A stretch of 64,000 nucleotides of DNA from Mesonia oceanica (GCF_902499555.1 NZ_CABVMM010000015.1:1-64000), one strand, 5' to 3'. Shown: positions 26,050 through 36,186, counted from the first letter of the stretch. Translations and numbers: made by a program. The notes: a model not told the origin generated them from the letters alone.

Positions 26050-27972
26050 TTATTTAAGAAACTTCAGTAATAAAAATTCAGTAATTAAAAATATTAGGGC
26101 AAAAATAACAAACCATTTCCAAAGAAAGTTCATTTCATTTGCATTAATCTCTGCCGTAAAGAAGTTTGAAATACTTTCGCTTTGCTTACTATTTTCAACA
26201 TCAGAAAGTTCAGCATAATTTAAATTACTTTCTTTTCTATGGTAATTAAAACTGATTTTTTTTAGGGTTTTATCGTTAGCCTGTAAGCTATAAGTTCCCG
26301 CCTTTTGGGGTTGTGTGTTAAACGTTAAATTAACTTTATTGCTGTATTTTCTTTGTAATGGAATAAAAGTAGACGTACTATCCTTCACTTTAATTACTTG
26401 GTCTTCTTGTAATGCGGTGGCAATTTCTACCGTATTATTTTGTCCGCTCAGATAATACAATTTGGGTAGTTGTAAACTTTGTTTCGCCATATTATAAAAA
26501 GTAGGGACAATTAATGGCGAATTTTTAAAATTGCTATTTTCTTTATTGATTGCGGCTGAAAAGTGATAGGTTTTATTTGATAAACTTAGAAAAGCTGAAC
26601 CATTGCTAAAGCTTAAAATATTGTCGTTACTAGTTGTTGGGTAATAGCTATATACTTTGGGATATTCAAAATTGGAAACTTTTTTATTGAATACATGTTC
26701 ATACAGAGGATGATTGAAATTAATCTGCGTGATCTTTAGTTCCTGTTCAATTTTTGGGTTGAAATTGCCAAGTTGAAGCAAATTGAAAAGTGTTTGATAG
26801 GAAGTAAGATTACTTTCTAAAGAAGGAATTATTGTGACAAATCCACCATTTTCTATGTGTTTTTGAAGAATAGAACCTAATCCGGAAGGAATACTTTTTA
26901 ATTCATTAAGCACAATTAAATTCTGGTTTTCCAGTTGATTGTAATCAATTTGATTTTCAGCAACCGAAATAAAATTGAATTCAGCTTCTGTATAAATCTT
27001 TTTTAGAAAACTATCATCACTTCCGTTTAAGGCAATGACATTAATTTTTTCATTTTGTTGAAGTGAAAAATACAAGCGGTTATCAAATTGAAGATGATCG
27101 TCCAAAATTTGTATAACGCCATCTATGTTTTCATTGTTAGGAACGCTAAACGTAGTGGAAGCTTTGTTTTTTTCTTCGAAACCAATACTGCTTTTTGCCA
27201 TTAAATGAGTTCCATTATACAAGCTAACAGGGAAAATTTCTTCAGTCGTAGAAGTTGCCGATAAATTGACTTGTAGTTCAATATTATCTAGGTTCTGATT
27301 TTTTATAAACACCGAATCGATACTCACATTAAAATTAGTTTCCGGTTGTAACTGAATAAAGGTGTTTTCAATATTCTTTTCAGCAGAAAAACCATCCATA
27401 TCTTTTTGCTGAAAATCTGAAATGGCTACAAATTTTTTCAGCGTACTAGAATCTTTGCTAAACTGGTTTAAAGCTTTTAAATAGGTAGTTTTTAAACGGG
27501 TTGGAGTAGAAGAGTAACTAATTTGTTGTAATTCGGGTTTAATTTCTTCTAAGTTTGTTTTGCTATAAGTTTGGTCGTTAGTGAGTAAGGTAAAGGTTTC
27601 CCCTTCGGGAATTTGGGTAAGTAAATCTTGAATGGCTTTTTTTAGCAATTCTCCTTGTTGTCCCTTTTGCTGCATGCTAAACGAATTATCTAAATAGATA
27701 ACTGTTTCTTTTTCTTTTAAAGTTTGTTGGGAGGAAGGGAAATAAGGTTGAGCAAATGCAATAATTAAACAAGCTAAAGCCAACAAACGTGCTAAAAGTG
27801 TAAGCCACTTTTTTATTTGAGAACTTTTACGGGTTTGTAATTGTACTTTTTTTAGAAATTTTACATTGGTAAAATATTCTTTCTTAAACCTTCTTAGCTG
27901 AAAAAGGTGAACAAGAATAGGGATAACCAGTAAAAAAAGTGCGTAAAGAATTTGCGGGTTTTTAAACAGCAT
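26050..27972 (-). CDS. BatA-domain membrane protein with VWA-like region
   Basis: A 640-residue protein. The N-terminus (MLFKNPQILYALFLLVIPIL, then HLFQLRRFKK and a second helix near 58-77) is the double-helix BatA domain (TIGR02226). The following region (about 85-200) is von Willebrand-A-like with YLDNSFSMQ at the metal-ion-dependent site. A long periplasmic part and a C-terminal helix (about 620-638) follow. Bat proteins are implicated in stress tolerance and MoxR-linked assembly in Bacteroidota; the exact role is unknown. TATATTTG on the minus strand (28002-27995) is a possible -7 element about 25 bases upstream. Confidence 0.88.
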   Translation of the reverse strand: MLFKNPQILYALFLLVIPILVHLFQLRRFKKEYFTNVKFLKKVQLQTRKSSQIKKWLTLLARLLALACLIIAFAQPYFPSSQQTLKEKETVIYLDNSFSMQQKGQQGELLKKAIQDLLTQIPEGETFTLLTNDQTYSKTNLEEIKPELQQISYSSTPTRLKTTYLKALNQFSKDSSTLKKFVAISDFQQKDMDGFSAEKNIENTFIQLQPETNFNVSIDSVFIKNQNLDNIELQVNLSATSTTEEIFPVSLYNGTHLMAKSSIGFEEKNKASTTFSVPNNENIDGVIQILDDHLQFDNRLYFSLQQNEKINVIALNGSDDSFLKKIYTEAEFNFISVAENQIDYNQLENQNLIVLNELKSIPSGLGSILQKHIENGGFVTIIPSLESNLTSYQTLFNLLQLGNFNPKIEQELKITQINFNHPLYEHVFNKKVSNFEYPKVYSYYPTTSNDNILSFSNGSAFLSLSNKTYHFSAAINKENSNFKNSPLIVPTFYNMAKQSLQLPKLYYLSGQNNTVEIATALQEDQVIKVKDSTSTFIPLQRKYSNKVNLTFNTQPQKAGTYSLQANDKTLKKISFNYHRKESNLNYAELSDVENSKQSESISNFFTAEINANEMNFLWKWFVIFALIFLITEFLLLKFLK

Positions 27973-28041
27973 TTCTTATTTTCTATAAGATGTTCAAATA
28001 TAGAAAATGAAACTTAAAGTTAACCTATAGTTGCCTATTTA

Positions 28042-29271
28042 TTAAGCGGTTTTTTGTTGGATGGGTTTTTCGATGCTAAATGTAAAGCTGGTACTTTTTC
28101 CTATAATAGATTTTACTTGAATTTCGCCACCTAAACTGTTGACTAGTTTTTGAACGGTAGAAAGGCCTATTCCATTGCCTCTATTTCCATTTCTATCGAT
28201 CTGATCGATAGTAGCAAATAATTCAAAAATATCTTTTTGTTTATCTTGTGGAATTCCCATACCATTATCGTTCACGCTAAAATAATAGACATCTTTTTGT
28301 TCTTCACAGCTAATATCTATTAAAATTTTTTCTTTGTCGTTGTATTTGAGGCTATTGCTCAATAAATTAAGTAGAATTTGCTCTAAGGCTACGCGATTGC
28401 AAATTAGATCCAGGTTATTTTCCGGGAAGTTAATTTCGCAATCTTCTGTTATATTTAGTAAATCAACGATTTCTTCCAGTAAATGATGGATATCAAACTG
28501 ATCTTCTTCCTCTCTAGGAGAAAGTTTATCGGTTTCATAGTGCGCTAAGATTTTAGTAATGTAATCGCTTAAAGTAAGGGAAGATTGTTTAAGGTATTTT
28601 AGATACTCGTGGGCTTTTTCATCTAAATGTGCACTATATTTTTCTTTTAATAAATCAGAAGTCACAATCATATTGGCCAATGGCATTTTCATATCATGAG
28701 AAACCACACCGGCAAAATTTTTCAACAATTCATTACGTTCCCGTAAAGTTTTTTCAGTTTCCTCTAAATAATCATTTCTTACCCGAAGCTCTAATAGTTT
28801 TACTACTTGTTGAGCGAGCGTTTTTAGAGCTTTTATTTGATGCTCGTTTAATTTTTTAGGTTCATGGTCGATAATGCACAAAGTACCTAATGCATTTCCA
28901 TATTTATCGGTAAGTGGTACTCCGGCATAGAAAATAATCGGAGCATCTTTTGATTCTGTGAGTGGATTTCCCTTAAACCTTTCATCTAATCGAGCATTTT
29001 CGATAATGGTTATCTCCTGAGGTTTTAAAATAGCATGGCCACAAAAAGATAAGTCTCTGCTACTTTCACACATATCTATGCCAATACGAGATTTAAACCA
29101 TTGTCGTTCTTCTTCAATAAAAGTAATAAGCGCAATAGGAGAATTGCTAACATAAGAAGCAAGTTCACTAATATCATCAAACTCCTTTTCGGGAACGGTA
29201 TCAATGATTTTCAGCTCCTTTAGTGCTTTTAATCGTTTAGCTTCGTTAGCTGGTAAACAAGGTTTGATCAT
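28042..29271 (-). CDS. GAF-domain sensor histidine kinase
   Basis: A 409-residue soluble histidine kinase: GAF domain (about 20-165, with SFCGHAIL and FYAGVPLTD typical of this GAF subgroup), HisKA with phospho-acceptor His192 (VSHDMKMPL), and HATPase with N box NLLSNSLKY, G1 DNGMGIP and G2 GNGIGLS. There are no transmembrane segments, so the signal is probably intracellular (small molecule, redox or light via GAF). No response regulator gene is adjacent, so its partner is elsewhere. Confidence 0.93.
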   Translation of the reverse strand: MIKPCLPANEAKRLKALKELKIIDTVPEKEFDDISELASYVSNSPIALITFIEEERQWFKSRIGIDMCESSRDLSFCGHAILKPQEITIIENARLDERFKGNPLTESKDAPIIFYAGVPLTDKYGNALGTLCIIDHEPKKLNEHQIKALKTLAQQVVKLLELRVRNDYLEETEKTLRERNELLKNFAGVVSHDMKMPLANMIVTSDLLKEKYSAHLDEKAHEYLKYLKQSSLTLSDYITKILAHYETDKLSPREEEDQFDIHHLLEEIVDLLNITEDCEINFPENNLDLICNRVALEQILLNLLSNSLKYNDKEKILIDISCEEQKDVYYFSVNDNGMGIPQDKQKDIFELFATIDQIDRNGNRGNGIGLSTVQKLVNSLGGEIQVKSIIGKSTSFTFSIEKPIQQKTA

Positions 29272-29324
29272 AGCAATTAATAAAAAAACAGATGTAAAAT
29301 TACAATTTTTTTAACATTTATAAC

Positions 29325-30098
29325 TTATTTTAGAAAGTCTTTTTCAAAAGCACCAATCCCAAATAAAGCATAATCATACTTTACAGGGTCTTGAACGTCC
29401 AATTTCCGTAAATTGGTATCTAATTCAATTAAGGCTTTGGCGTCATTTTGTTTTCTTTTGAGTAATTTTAGTCTTCTGGCAATATTACCACTATGAACAT
29501 CTAATGGGCAGGAAAGTGCTGCTGGTGAGATATTTTTCCAAATTCCAAAATCTACCCCTTTGTTATCATCTCTAACCATCCATCGTAAATACATATTGAT
29601 TCGTTTGGCGGCAGAATTTTTTAAAGGATCGCTTACATGCTTCTGGGTTCTTTTTAAATGTGGAAGTTCAAAAAAAACTTTTTTGAATTCGTGAATGGCT
29701 TGTTGGGTGGAAGTAGGAGTAGAATGTTGGCTGAAAACCTCTTCCAATCCTCCATGATTTTTATAAATGTGTTGTAGTGAACTAAGAAAATAATGCAAGT
29801 CAATTTCGTTAAAGGTTCTATGGACAAAGCCTTGAAATCTATCTAATTCTTCTTCTTTAAAATTGAGAACAAATTCATGGGGACTCATATCCAATAGTTC
29901 CATTAAATTTCGGGCATTTTTAAGAATGCTTTTACGATTTCCCCAAGCGATGGTTGCGGTAAGGAATCCAGAAATTTCAATGTCTTCCTTTTTAGAAAAT
30001 AAGTGTGGAATTTGAATAGGATCTGTCTCAATAAATTCTGGTTGGTTGTATTGTTCTGTTTTAAAGTCTAGAAATTCTTGGAGCTCTTTTTTATTCAT
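29325..30098 (-). CDS. TIGR02757 family protein
   Basis: About 257 residues from the ATG at 30098 (MNKKELQEFL). This start gives an eight-base overlap with the upstream membrane-protein gene; a frame-compatible ATG at 30125 would add nine residues. Characteristic stretches are DPIQIPHLF, FLTATIAWGNRKSI and CPLDVHSGNIARRL. The C-terminal helix-rich region recalls DNA-glycosylase-like folds, but the family function is not established. Part of the lolD-like operon. Confidence 0.87.
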   Translation of the reverse strand: MNKKELQEFLDFKTEQYNQPEFIETDPIQIPHLFSKKEDIEISGFLTATIAWGNRKSILKNARNLMELLDMSPHEFVLNFKEEELDRFQGFVHRTFNEIDLHYFLSSLQHIYKNHGGLEEVFSQHSTPTSTQQAIHEFKKVFFELPHLKRTQKHVSDPLKNSAAKRINMYLRWMVRDDNKGVDFGIWKNISPAALSCPLDVHSGNIARRLKLLKRKQNDAKALIELDTNLRKLDVQDPVKYDYALFGIGAFEKDFLK

Positions 30099-31803
30099 CT
30101 TCAAAATTTTCGATGGGTTTAGCATAAAAACCGTCTTCTAATTTTCCGGTTCGTAGCTGCGGAATGATATGAAAATTCTTTTTAAAATACTCGATTTGCT
30201 CTTTTTTTATGGCAGGAAGTTTTCCGTCACCTGTAATCCAGAGAAAGTCAATATTTACCGGGTTTTGATAGTTTAGGTTTTCTAATTGTTCTGCTTTGTA
30301 AACGTAATCGTATTTAGAATTTTTATGCGGATAAATAATATTATTTAATTTGAAACTACTACTCTGTTGAATAAGCTGATTATTGGTGAATTGATTGTAC
30401 TGAAGTGAAAAAAACAAAGGAAAACAACTGAATGAAATTCCTGCGATTAAGAGTATTTTTAAGATTTTCTTCTGCTGAAAGTAAATAAAAAAAAGAAGTC
30501 CTGAAAGTACTAAAATAAAAACTAAAAAGAACCGGTATTGTGGGGAAGTGAAAAATAAAATCCCTAATTGAAGAATGGCTAAACTATAAATAAAAAATAG
30601 TGGTTTTTTCTGTTTCGATTTTAAAATGAAAAAGGGAAAAATAACTAATAAAAGAATGATTAACTGATTAAAATAACCGTGAAGTTTGGGCAAGAACAAC
30701 CAAGCTTTAAAGCGCTCCCAAACAGAAAGGGAAGTGTACTCTTGATAACTAATATGGTAAGCATACGCTTTATTCATAGTAAAGAAAAATTCCTGATATT
30801 CTTTTGGTAAACTATAATCGGTTTCTATGAGTTGTAACTGTTGTAAAGGGAATAAAGGGTAACCAGTTAGAATTTGATTCTTTACCAATAAAACACAAAG
30901 TGTAATTAATCCGACAGAAATGATAGGGAGCAATCCCTTTTTTAATTTTTGAAAATTGAATACTAAAATTCCCAACGGAATAAAAGCGATAAAAACACTA
31001 CTAACTTTTAGGTAAAGTACAAAAAACGAGAGTAAAGAGATAATTGTAAAATCTTCTTTTAAAAAGTTATTCCATTTTTTCAGGATAAAATAGAATAGTA
31101 AAAAAGAGATGAGAAAAACCGGAACATCTGGAGAAGGAGCGCTAATAAATTGAAAAAACAAAACACTTCCTAAAGGAATGATCGCTAAAAATAAATCTGC
31201 CAGATGATTAGTTTTCTGTTGAAAAAAAAGGTTGAGTTTTTCAAAAGCAAAAAGAACAACCAAACAAAATAAGTAAGCGCTTAGATCGTTAAAATTTTCA
31301 TATAGAAAACTAAAATTGAATGCACTTTGCAATATGTGCCATCCACTATTTTGTGCTAAAAATAAATGTAAATTAGCGAGGCCTTTTACAAAGCCGTATT
31401 CATTTAACCATTTGATGGTTTGCAAATAATAAGATTCATTATCAATCACAAATGGCGCAGAAGCGGCTTGGGCTAAAATAAGTAGGGATAATCCTAAAAA
31501 GCATGTTTTTAGAAATTTACTGAGTGATTGAAAGAGTTCTATAAATTGTTGAAAACTGGAAATAATTTCTCGTTTCTGCCAACACCCCAATAGAATATTA
31601 AGCCCTAATAAGACAAGGTGAAAAGAAGTATTGATAGGTTTAAAAAAAGCAAAAACAGACGTAAATAAGCAAATAAAAAATAATCCGAGCAGTTGTGAAA
31701 TAACCGGATGACTATTTTGAATTTTAAAAATTTTATGGGTAGCTGCTCCCCAAATGCTTGCAGATAAAAAGATATAAATCCAAGAGAGGAGAACGAGTAA
31801 CAT
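30091..31803 (-). CDS. Large polytopic membrane protein (LIC_10190-like)
   Basis: A 570-residue protein with about 13 hydrophobic segments spread over the first 460 residues and a short soluble C-terminus ending in YAKPIENFEDE. The pattern resembles membrane glycosyltransferases (GT-C-like), and I recall a family called LIC_10190 with this N-terminus (LLSWIYIFLS). A donor or acceptor cannot be named. Three bases separate it from the ABC ATPase; it overlaps the TIGR02757 gene by eight. Confidence 0.78.
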   Translation of the reverse strand: MLLVLLSWIYIFLSASIWGAATHKIFKIQNSHPVISQLLGLFFICLFTSVFAFFKPINTSFHLVLLGLNILLGCWQKREIISSFQQFIELFQSLSKFLKTCFLGLSLLILAQAASAPFVIDNESYYLQTIKWLNEYGFVKGLANLHLFLAQNSGWHILQSAFNFSFLYENFNDLSAYLFCLVVLFAFEKLNLFFQQKTNHLADLFLAIIPLGSVLFFQFISAPSPDVPVFLISFLLFYFILKKWNNFLKEDFTIISLLSFFVLYLKVSSVFIAFIPLGILVFNFQKLKKGLLPIISVGLITLCVLLVKNQILTGYPLFPLQQLQLIETDYSLPKEYQEFFFTMNKAYAYHISYQEYTSLSVWERFKAWLFLPKLHGYFNQLIILLLVIFPFFILKSKQKKPLFFIYSLAILQLGILFFTSPQYRFFLVFILVLSGLLFFIYFQQKKILKILLIAGISFSCFPLFFSLQYNQFTNNQLIQQSSSFKLNNIIYPHKNSKYDYVYKAEQLENLNYQNPVNIDFLWITGDGKLPAIKKEQIEYFKKNFHIIPQLRTGKLEDGFYAKPIENFEDE

Positions 31804-31806
31804 TTT

Positions 31807-32466
31807 CTAAACTATTGCACCATCAACCATGGTTAGTTTTCTATCGGCCATATTGGCAAGTTCTTTATTGTGGGTAACGATTATAAATGTTTGTCCAAAT
31901 TCTTCTCGCAATTTAAAGAATAACTGGTGCAAGTTTTCAGCAGATTCAGAGTCTAAATTTCCCGAAGGTTCATCAGCTAAAATAACTTTTGGATTGTTAA
32001 TTAAGGCTCTTGCGACTGCTACACGCTGTTGCTCTCCACCACTTAATTCTGAAGGCTTATGGTTTTTACGATGAGATAATCCTAGAAATTCCAATAATTC
32101 CAAGGCGCGTTTTTCTACTTCCGCTTTCTCTCTTTTTTTAATAAATGCCGGAATACAAACATTTTCTAAAGCTGTAAATTCCGGTAATAATTGATGGAAC
32201 TGAAAGATAAACCCAATGTATTCATTTCTGAAGGCTGCCAATTCATTTTTATTGAGTTTATAAATTTCTTTATCCGCAATTTTTAAGGAGGTAGAATCAT
32301 TTTTAGAAGCATAATCCAAGGTTCCTAAAATTTGTAATAAAGTGGTTTTTCCGGCACCGGAAGCTCCTACAATGGAAACGATTTCACCTTCATCGATTGT
32401 AAGGTTAACATCATTGAGTACGTGTAAATCATCGTAATATTTATGGATATGCTTGGCAACAATCAT
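31807..32466 (-). CDS. ABC transporter ATP-binding protein (LolD/MacB type)
   Basis: A 219-residue ATPase subunit. Walker A GASGAGKT at 34-41, signature LSGGEQQRVAVARAL near 140, Walker B VILADEPSGNLDSE and the switch His in VTHNKELA. The length and the lone-domain layout match LolD-type lipoprotein-releasing or MacB-type exporters. No permease gene is adjacent, the next gene being the LIC_10190-like membrane protein, so its partner is uncertain. First gene of its operon. Confidence 0.92.
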   Translation of the reverse strand: MIVAKHIHKYYDDLHVLNDVNLTIDEGEIVSIVGASGAGKTTLLQILGTLDYASKNDSTSLKIADKEIYKLNKNELAAFRNEYIGFIFQFHQLLPEFTALENVCIPAFIKKREKAEVEKRALELLEFLGLSHRKNHKPSELSGGEQQRVAVARALINNPKVILADEPSGNLDSESAENLHQLFFKLREEFGQTFIIVTHNKELANMADRKLTMVDGAIV

Positions 32467-32595
32467 GAATAGATTTTTAGTAGAGTGCTAAAATAAGTTA
32501 TTTTAAAGGAACAATACAATACCATTATAACAAAGCTTTATCATTTTTAGTCTTTACAGCTTCTTATTTAATTTTAAATTTACGTAAAAAAGAAA

Positions 32596-33141
32596 ATGGA
32601 AGAAGTTCAATTAAAAACCGCAACTTTTGCGAATGGTTGTTTTTGGTGTACAGAAGCGGTTTTTCAGCGATTGGAAGGAGTGAGTGATATCATTTCCGGT
32701 TTTACCGGCGGAAAAATTAAAAATCCACCGTATCGCGAAGTAGTGCAGGGAAGAACGGGCCATGCGGAAGCAATTCAATTAAAATATAACCCTAAAGTGA
32801 TTTCCTATAAAGAATTATTGATGGTATTTTTTACCACCCACGATCCAACCACCTTAAACCGACAAGGAAATGATGTGGGAACTCAATATAGAAGCGCTAT
32901 CTTTTTTCATGATCAGGAACAGCAACATACCGCTCAAGAAGTTATTGAATACCTAAATAAAGAAGCTTTTGATGGAAAAATCGTTACGGAAATTACTGCT
33001 GCATCAGCATTTTATTCCGCAGAAATAGAGCATCAAAATTTTTATAATAATCATCCTGCGCAGCCTTACTGTCAAATAATAATTGACCCCAAAATAAAAA
33101 AGCTAAAGTCTTATTTTTCAGATAAATTAAAGTCAGCTTAA
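32596..33141 (+). CDS. msrA: Peptide-methionine (S)-S-oxide reductase
   Basis: A 181-residue MsrA that repairs methionine-S-sulfoxide in proteins. The catalytic Cys15 is in GCFWCTEA, followed by the family stretches GHAEAIQL and FFTTHDPTTLNRQGNDVGTQYRS (the latter about 76-98). No signal peptide, so it is cytoplasmic. There is no fused MsrB. The gene stands alone with its own upstream AT-rich region. Confidence 0.95.
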   Translation: MEEVQLKTATFANGCFWCTEAVFQRLEGVSDIISGFTGGKIKNPPYREVVQGRTGHAEAIQLKYNPKVISYKELLMVFFTTHDPTTLNRQGNDVGTQYRSAIFFHDQEQQHTAQEVIEYLNKEAFDGKIVTEITAASAFYSAEIEHQNFYNNHPAQPYCQIIIDPKIKKLKSYFSDKLKSA

Positions 33142-33185
33142 ATTTCGGCAGGTTTTTTGCTTTATTTATTATAAAAATAAAAACC

Positions 33186-33479
33186 ATGAAAAATAAATTG
33201 TTACTAAAAGGGATTGTTTATGATGCTATAGGTATGGCTAGTAGTGCAATTCCGGTAGTAGGAGCTTTTCTGGATATTTTATGGGCACCTTATGCGGCCA
33301 AGAAGATGAGAGAAATGTATCCTAATAAAGGAGGTAAGATAGCTTCTGTTTTAGTATTTATAGAAGAGATTTTACCGTTTACAGATATTATTCCAACCTT
33401 TACATTAATGTGGGTTTATAATTTTGTTTGGAAGAAAAATACGATAGAAGATATTAGCTTTGTAGAAGTGAAATCATAA
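33186..33479 (+). CDS. Small membrane protein of unknown function
   Basis: A 97-residue protein with two hydrophobic segments (about 16-34 and 53-80) and a short charged linker AAKKMREMYPNKGGK between them. Similar short proteins occur in many Bacteroidota, but I know of no function. A good terminator follows immediately. Confidence 0.72.
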   Translation: MKNKLLLKGIVYDAIGMASSAIPVVGAFLDILWAPYAAKKMREMYPNKGGKIASVLVFIEEILPFTDIIPTFTLMWVYNFVWKKNTIEDISFVEVKS

Positions 33480-33495
33480 TTTATTTAAAAAGAAA

Positions 33496-33523
33496 AAGGC
33501 TATCAACAGATGATAGCCTTTTA
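33496..33523. terminator. Terminator between convergent genes
   Basis: AAAGGCTATCA pairs with TGATAGCCTTT (33496-33521) around an ACAGA loop, with A and T runs on the two sides. It serves the small membrane protein gene and probably the acidic protein gene on the other strand. Confidence 0.9.
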
Positions 33524-33534
33524 TATTTTATATA

Positions 33535-33879
33535 TTAATCTTCTTCTTCGTCTTCATCATCGTCATCATCCGTGTCCATTTCTTCTTGATCTTCCTTAGA
33601 AATTTTTACGCTTTCAGGAATATCTACAATTGGCTCATTTAAATCATCGTCATCATAATCGTCTTCATCGTAATTAGCCATTGTATTTTCTAAACGGGTA
33701 CTTACTTTTACTAAGTAAACGCAATCTTCAGTTCTTACTTCTACAGCTTCAACTGTTTCGTTTTTAGCATTTTTAAAAGTAATAATGTGGTCGTCATCAT
33801 AACCGTCAGGATATTTTTCAACCAACATTCCTAAAATTTCAGGAGTTAATTTTTTATAATCAACAATAACTCGTTTCAT
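33535..33879 (-). CDS. Small acidic protein, conserved but uncharacterised
   Basis: A 114-residue cytoplasmic protein. An N-terminal structured part (about 1-70, with KRVIVDYKKLTPEILGML) is followed by an acidic tail rich in Asp and Glu (DDDDDEDEEED at the end). I recall it as a conserved Flavobacteriia gene without a function. Such tails often bind basic proteins or nucleic-acid-binding partners, which is only a suggestion here. Confidence 0.8.
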   Translation of the reverse strand: MKRVIVDYKKLTPEILGMLVEKYPDGYDDDHIITFKNAKNETVEAVEVRTEDCVYLVKVSTRLENTMANYDEDDYDDDDLNEPIVDIPESVKISKEDQEEMDTDDDDDEDEEED

Positions 33880-33969
33880 AAATTTTCTATCTCTATTTTA
33901 ATTGGAGTAACTGAAAACAATAATAAAAAAGTTTCAATTAAATTGAATAGATAAATTGAAAAAATTATA

Positions 33970-34347
33970 TTAATTTTTTAATTTATTGATTTTAAGAACA
34001 GTAACTAAACTATCGCAATTCTTAAAAGTACTTTTATATTTGTTTTTATCTAGTTCAGATTCAATAACATAAAAACTACAAGTGTCTAAAGAAGTTTCAC
34101 TTTCACTAAAAATAACTTCTCCATTTTCTAATGTAGAATTAATAAATAGCGTGTCTAAGTTATAAGTAGAAAGTTGATTTTTAGCTTCATTAGTATATAT
34201 TTTTTCTTTTTGTCTAAGAGCTTTCAAGACTCTTGAGCTCGGACCATAATCACAAGAAGTTTTTTTTCCGCTTAAAAAGAAAATTAAAATAATGATTCCG
34301 GCTACAAAACCGGTAAAGTAAAAACCAAGTCGGTGAATTAATTTCAT
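33970..34347 (-). CDS. Membrane-anchored protein of unknown function
   Basis: A 125-residue protein with an N-terminal transmembrane helix (about 7-25) followed by a soluble domain with three cysteines (TSCDYG, DTCSFYV, KNCDSL). No family can be named with confidence. It lies between the acidic protein gene and the alanine dehydrogenase gene on the same strand, 40 bases downstream of nothing but an AT-rich spacer. Confidence 0.72.
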   Translation of the reverse strand: MKLIHRLGFYFTGFVAGIIILIFFLSGKKTSCDYGPSSRVLKALRQKEKIYTNEAKNQLSTYNLDTLFINSTLENGEVIFSESETSLDTCSFYVIESELDKNKYKSTFKNCDSLVTVLKINKLKN

Positions 34348-34387
34348 TTGTACTTTTTAAATTGAATTTTTTTAGAATTCCCGAAAA

Positions 34388-35584
34388 TTAAAAAATCAGT
34401 AAATTAATATCCCTGTAATTCAAATTGAACCAATCAGCCACAGATTTATTAGTTAAAATTCCGTGGTAAAAGTACAAACCGTTTCGTAAACCACGATCAA
34501 ATCTTAAGGTATTTTCTAAACCACCTTCTTCTCCTATGTGAAGTAAATAAGGAGTGAAAATATTACTTATTGATATTGAAGAAGTTCTGGGGTATCTGGA
34601 AGGAATATTTGGAACTCCATAGTGAATTACTTCATGTTTTTTTATAATGGGGTTATCGTGTGTAGTGATTTCTGAAGTTTCTACACAGCCTCCCATGTCG
34701 ATACTCACATCTATAATAACCGCACCTGCTTTCATATTTTCAACCATTGTTTCAGTGACGATAACCGGCGACCTGTCTTTTCCTCTAATAGCACCAATAA
34801 CAACATCGGCTCGCATTAAAGACTTCAGTAAATTTTTAGGTTGTAGGGTAGAAGTATAAAGTGGCCTTCCCAAATTGGTTTGTATAGACCTGAGTTTGGT
34901 TAGGGAATTATCAAAAATTTTAATGTTTGCTCCTAAACCTAAGGCAGATCTTCCGGCAAATTCACCCACAGTTCCTGCTCCTAAAATCACCACTTCTAAC
35001 GGGGGAACGCCGCTAATATTACCAAACATAAGTCCACTGCCTTTAGGACTGGATAATAATTCTGAAGCAATTAATACAGAAGCCGTTCCTGCAATTTCAC
35101 TTAATGCTCTTACTGCGGGATAAGTTCCGTCTTCATCTTTAATAAATTCGAAAGCTAAAGCGGTAATTCTTTTTTCAGCTAATTTTTGAAAGTAAGTTTT
35201 CTCTTGTGTTTTTAGCTGAAGAGCTGAAATTAAAATGGTTTGCGGGTTTATTAATTCTAATTCTTGTAGTGATGGAGGTTCTACTTTCAAGATAATCGGG
35301 CAGGCAAAAACCTTAGCGGTTTCTTTGGTGATTTCTGCACCGGCTTCGCTATAATCACTATCGGTAAAATTTGAATCTAAACCAGCATTACTTTCTATAA
35401 GTACTCGGTGACCGTTAGCAGTTATAGCTCCTACTGCATCTGGTGTTAAGCAAACCCGTTTTTCTTGATAAGATGTTTCTTTAGGTAAACCGATAAATAG
35501 TTCACCTTTCTTTTTTTGAATTTCGAGCATTTCTTCCTGCGGAATAAGTTCTCGTTGACTAAATGGAGTGGTGGGTTGGCTCAT
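34388..35584 (-). CDS. ald: Alanine dehydrogenase
   Basis: A 398-residue NAD-dependent L-alanine dehydrogenase interconverting alanine and pyruvate plus ammonium. The N-terminal domain shows LPKETSYQEKRVCLTPD and EPPSLQELELI, the Rossmann domain VVILGAGTVGEFAG, and the end HYGVPNIPSRYPRTSS. It is related to the PntA N-terminus, but no transhydrogenase partner gene is present, so Ald is preferred. A single-gene unit on the minus strand. Confidence 0.92.
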   Translation of the reverse strand: MSQPTTPFSQRELIPQEEMLEIQKKKGELFIGLPKETSYQEKRVCLTPDAVGAITANGHRVLIESNAGLDSNFTDSDYSEAGAEITKETAKVFACPIILKVEPPSLQELELINPQTILISALQLKTQEKTYFQKLAEKRITALAFEFIKDEDGTYPAVRALSEIAGTASVLIASELLSSPKGSGLMFGNISGVPPLEVVILGAGTVGEFAGRSALGLGANIKIFDNSLTKLRSIQTNLGRPLYTSTLQPKNLLKSLMRADVVIGAIRGKDRSPVIVTETMVENMKAGAVIIDVSIDMGGCVETSEITTHDNPIIKKHEVIHYGVPNIPSRYPRTSSISISNIFTPYLLHIGEEGGLENTLRFDRGLRNGLYFYHGILTNKSVADWFNLNYRDINLLIF

Positions 35585-35646
35585 TTCATATAAGATAATG
35601 AACTAAAGAAATGAAAAATATTATTGATAAGCAAACCTAAAATTAT

Positions 35647-36186
35647 TTAGGAGCGAAAAATATCTTTAAAATGAGAAAAAATACTTTTTTTGTTCTGGAG
35701 TTCGTATTCTATTTCTTCTAAGGAAGGATTATGCATACTGGTAAAGATTTTAGCCCGAATTAAGTAAACAAGGGGAACAATCACAGCCATAACCGGGATT
35801 AAAAACCAAATTTCTACTACATCTGTAAATGAAACATCATCATTAATTGTACTAATTAATTGAAATAAGTACATCCCAATAGGAATTAGAATTACGTGAT
35901 ACCACCAATGCTTACATGTTAAAAACCAAATGCTTAAAAGATAAAGCGGAACAAATTTACCTAAAATTGTCCAAGCGCTTACACTTATTTTTTGATAAAA
36001 ATTACTCTCATAGGTAAACAAAAAAGTTTCCCAAACTTTAGAGTCTGGGAAACTTTTATAAGAATAAAAAACATACGGTGATATTATAATAAAAAAAGCA
36101 ACAATACTACCCGTTAGTAGGGATCTTGATATCTTTTTTCTCGATATTTGTGGTTGCTTTGATGTTGTCTTGTGTGGTATGCTCAT
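35647..36186 (-). CDS. Membrane protein of unknown function
   Basis: A 179-residue protein: a polar basic N-terminus (about 1-24, rich in Ser, Lys and Thr) and four hydrophobic segments (about 27-45, 72-90, 93-112, 124-142). The only available start is the ATG at 36186, because no other start codon occurs before the first membrane segment. This makes the gene overlap the small lipoprotein gene 36107-36262 by 80 bases in another frame. No family recognised. Confidence 0.7.
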   Translation of the reverse strand: MSIPHKTTSKQPQISRKKISRSLLTGSIVAFFIIISPYVFYSYKSFPDSKVWETFLFTYESNFYQKISVSAWTILGKFVPLYLLSIWFLTCKHWWYHVILIPIGMYLFQLISTINDDVSFTDVVEIWFLIPVMAVIVPLVYLIRAKIFTSMHNPSLEEIEYELQNKKSIFSHFKDIFRS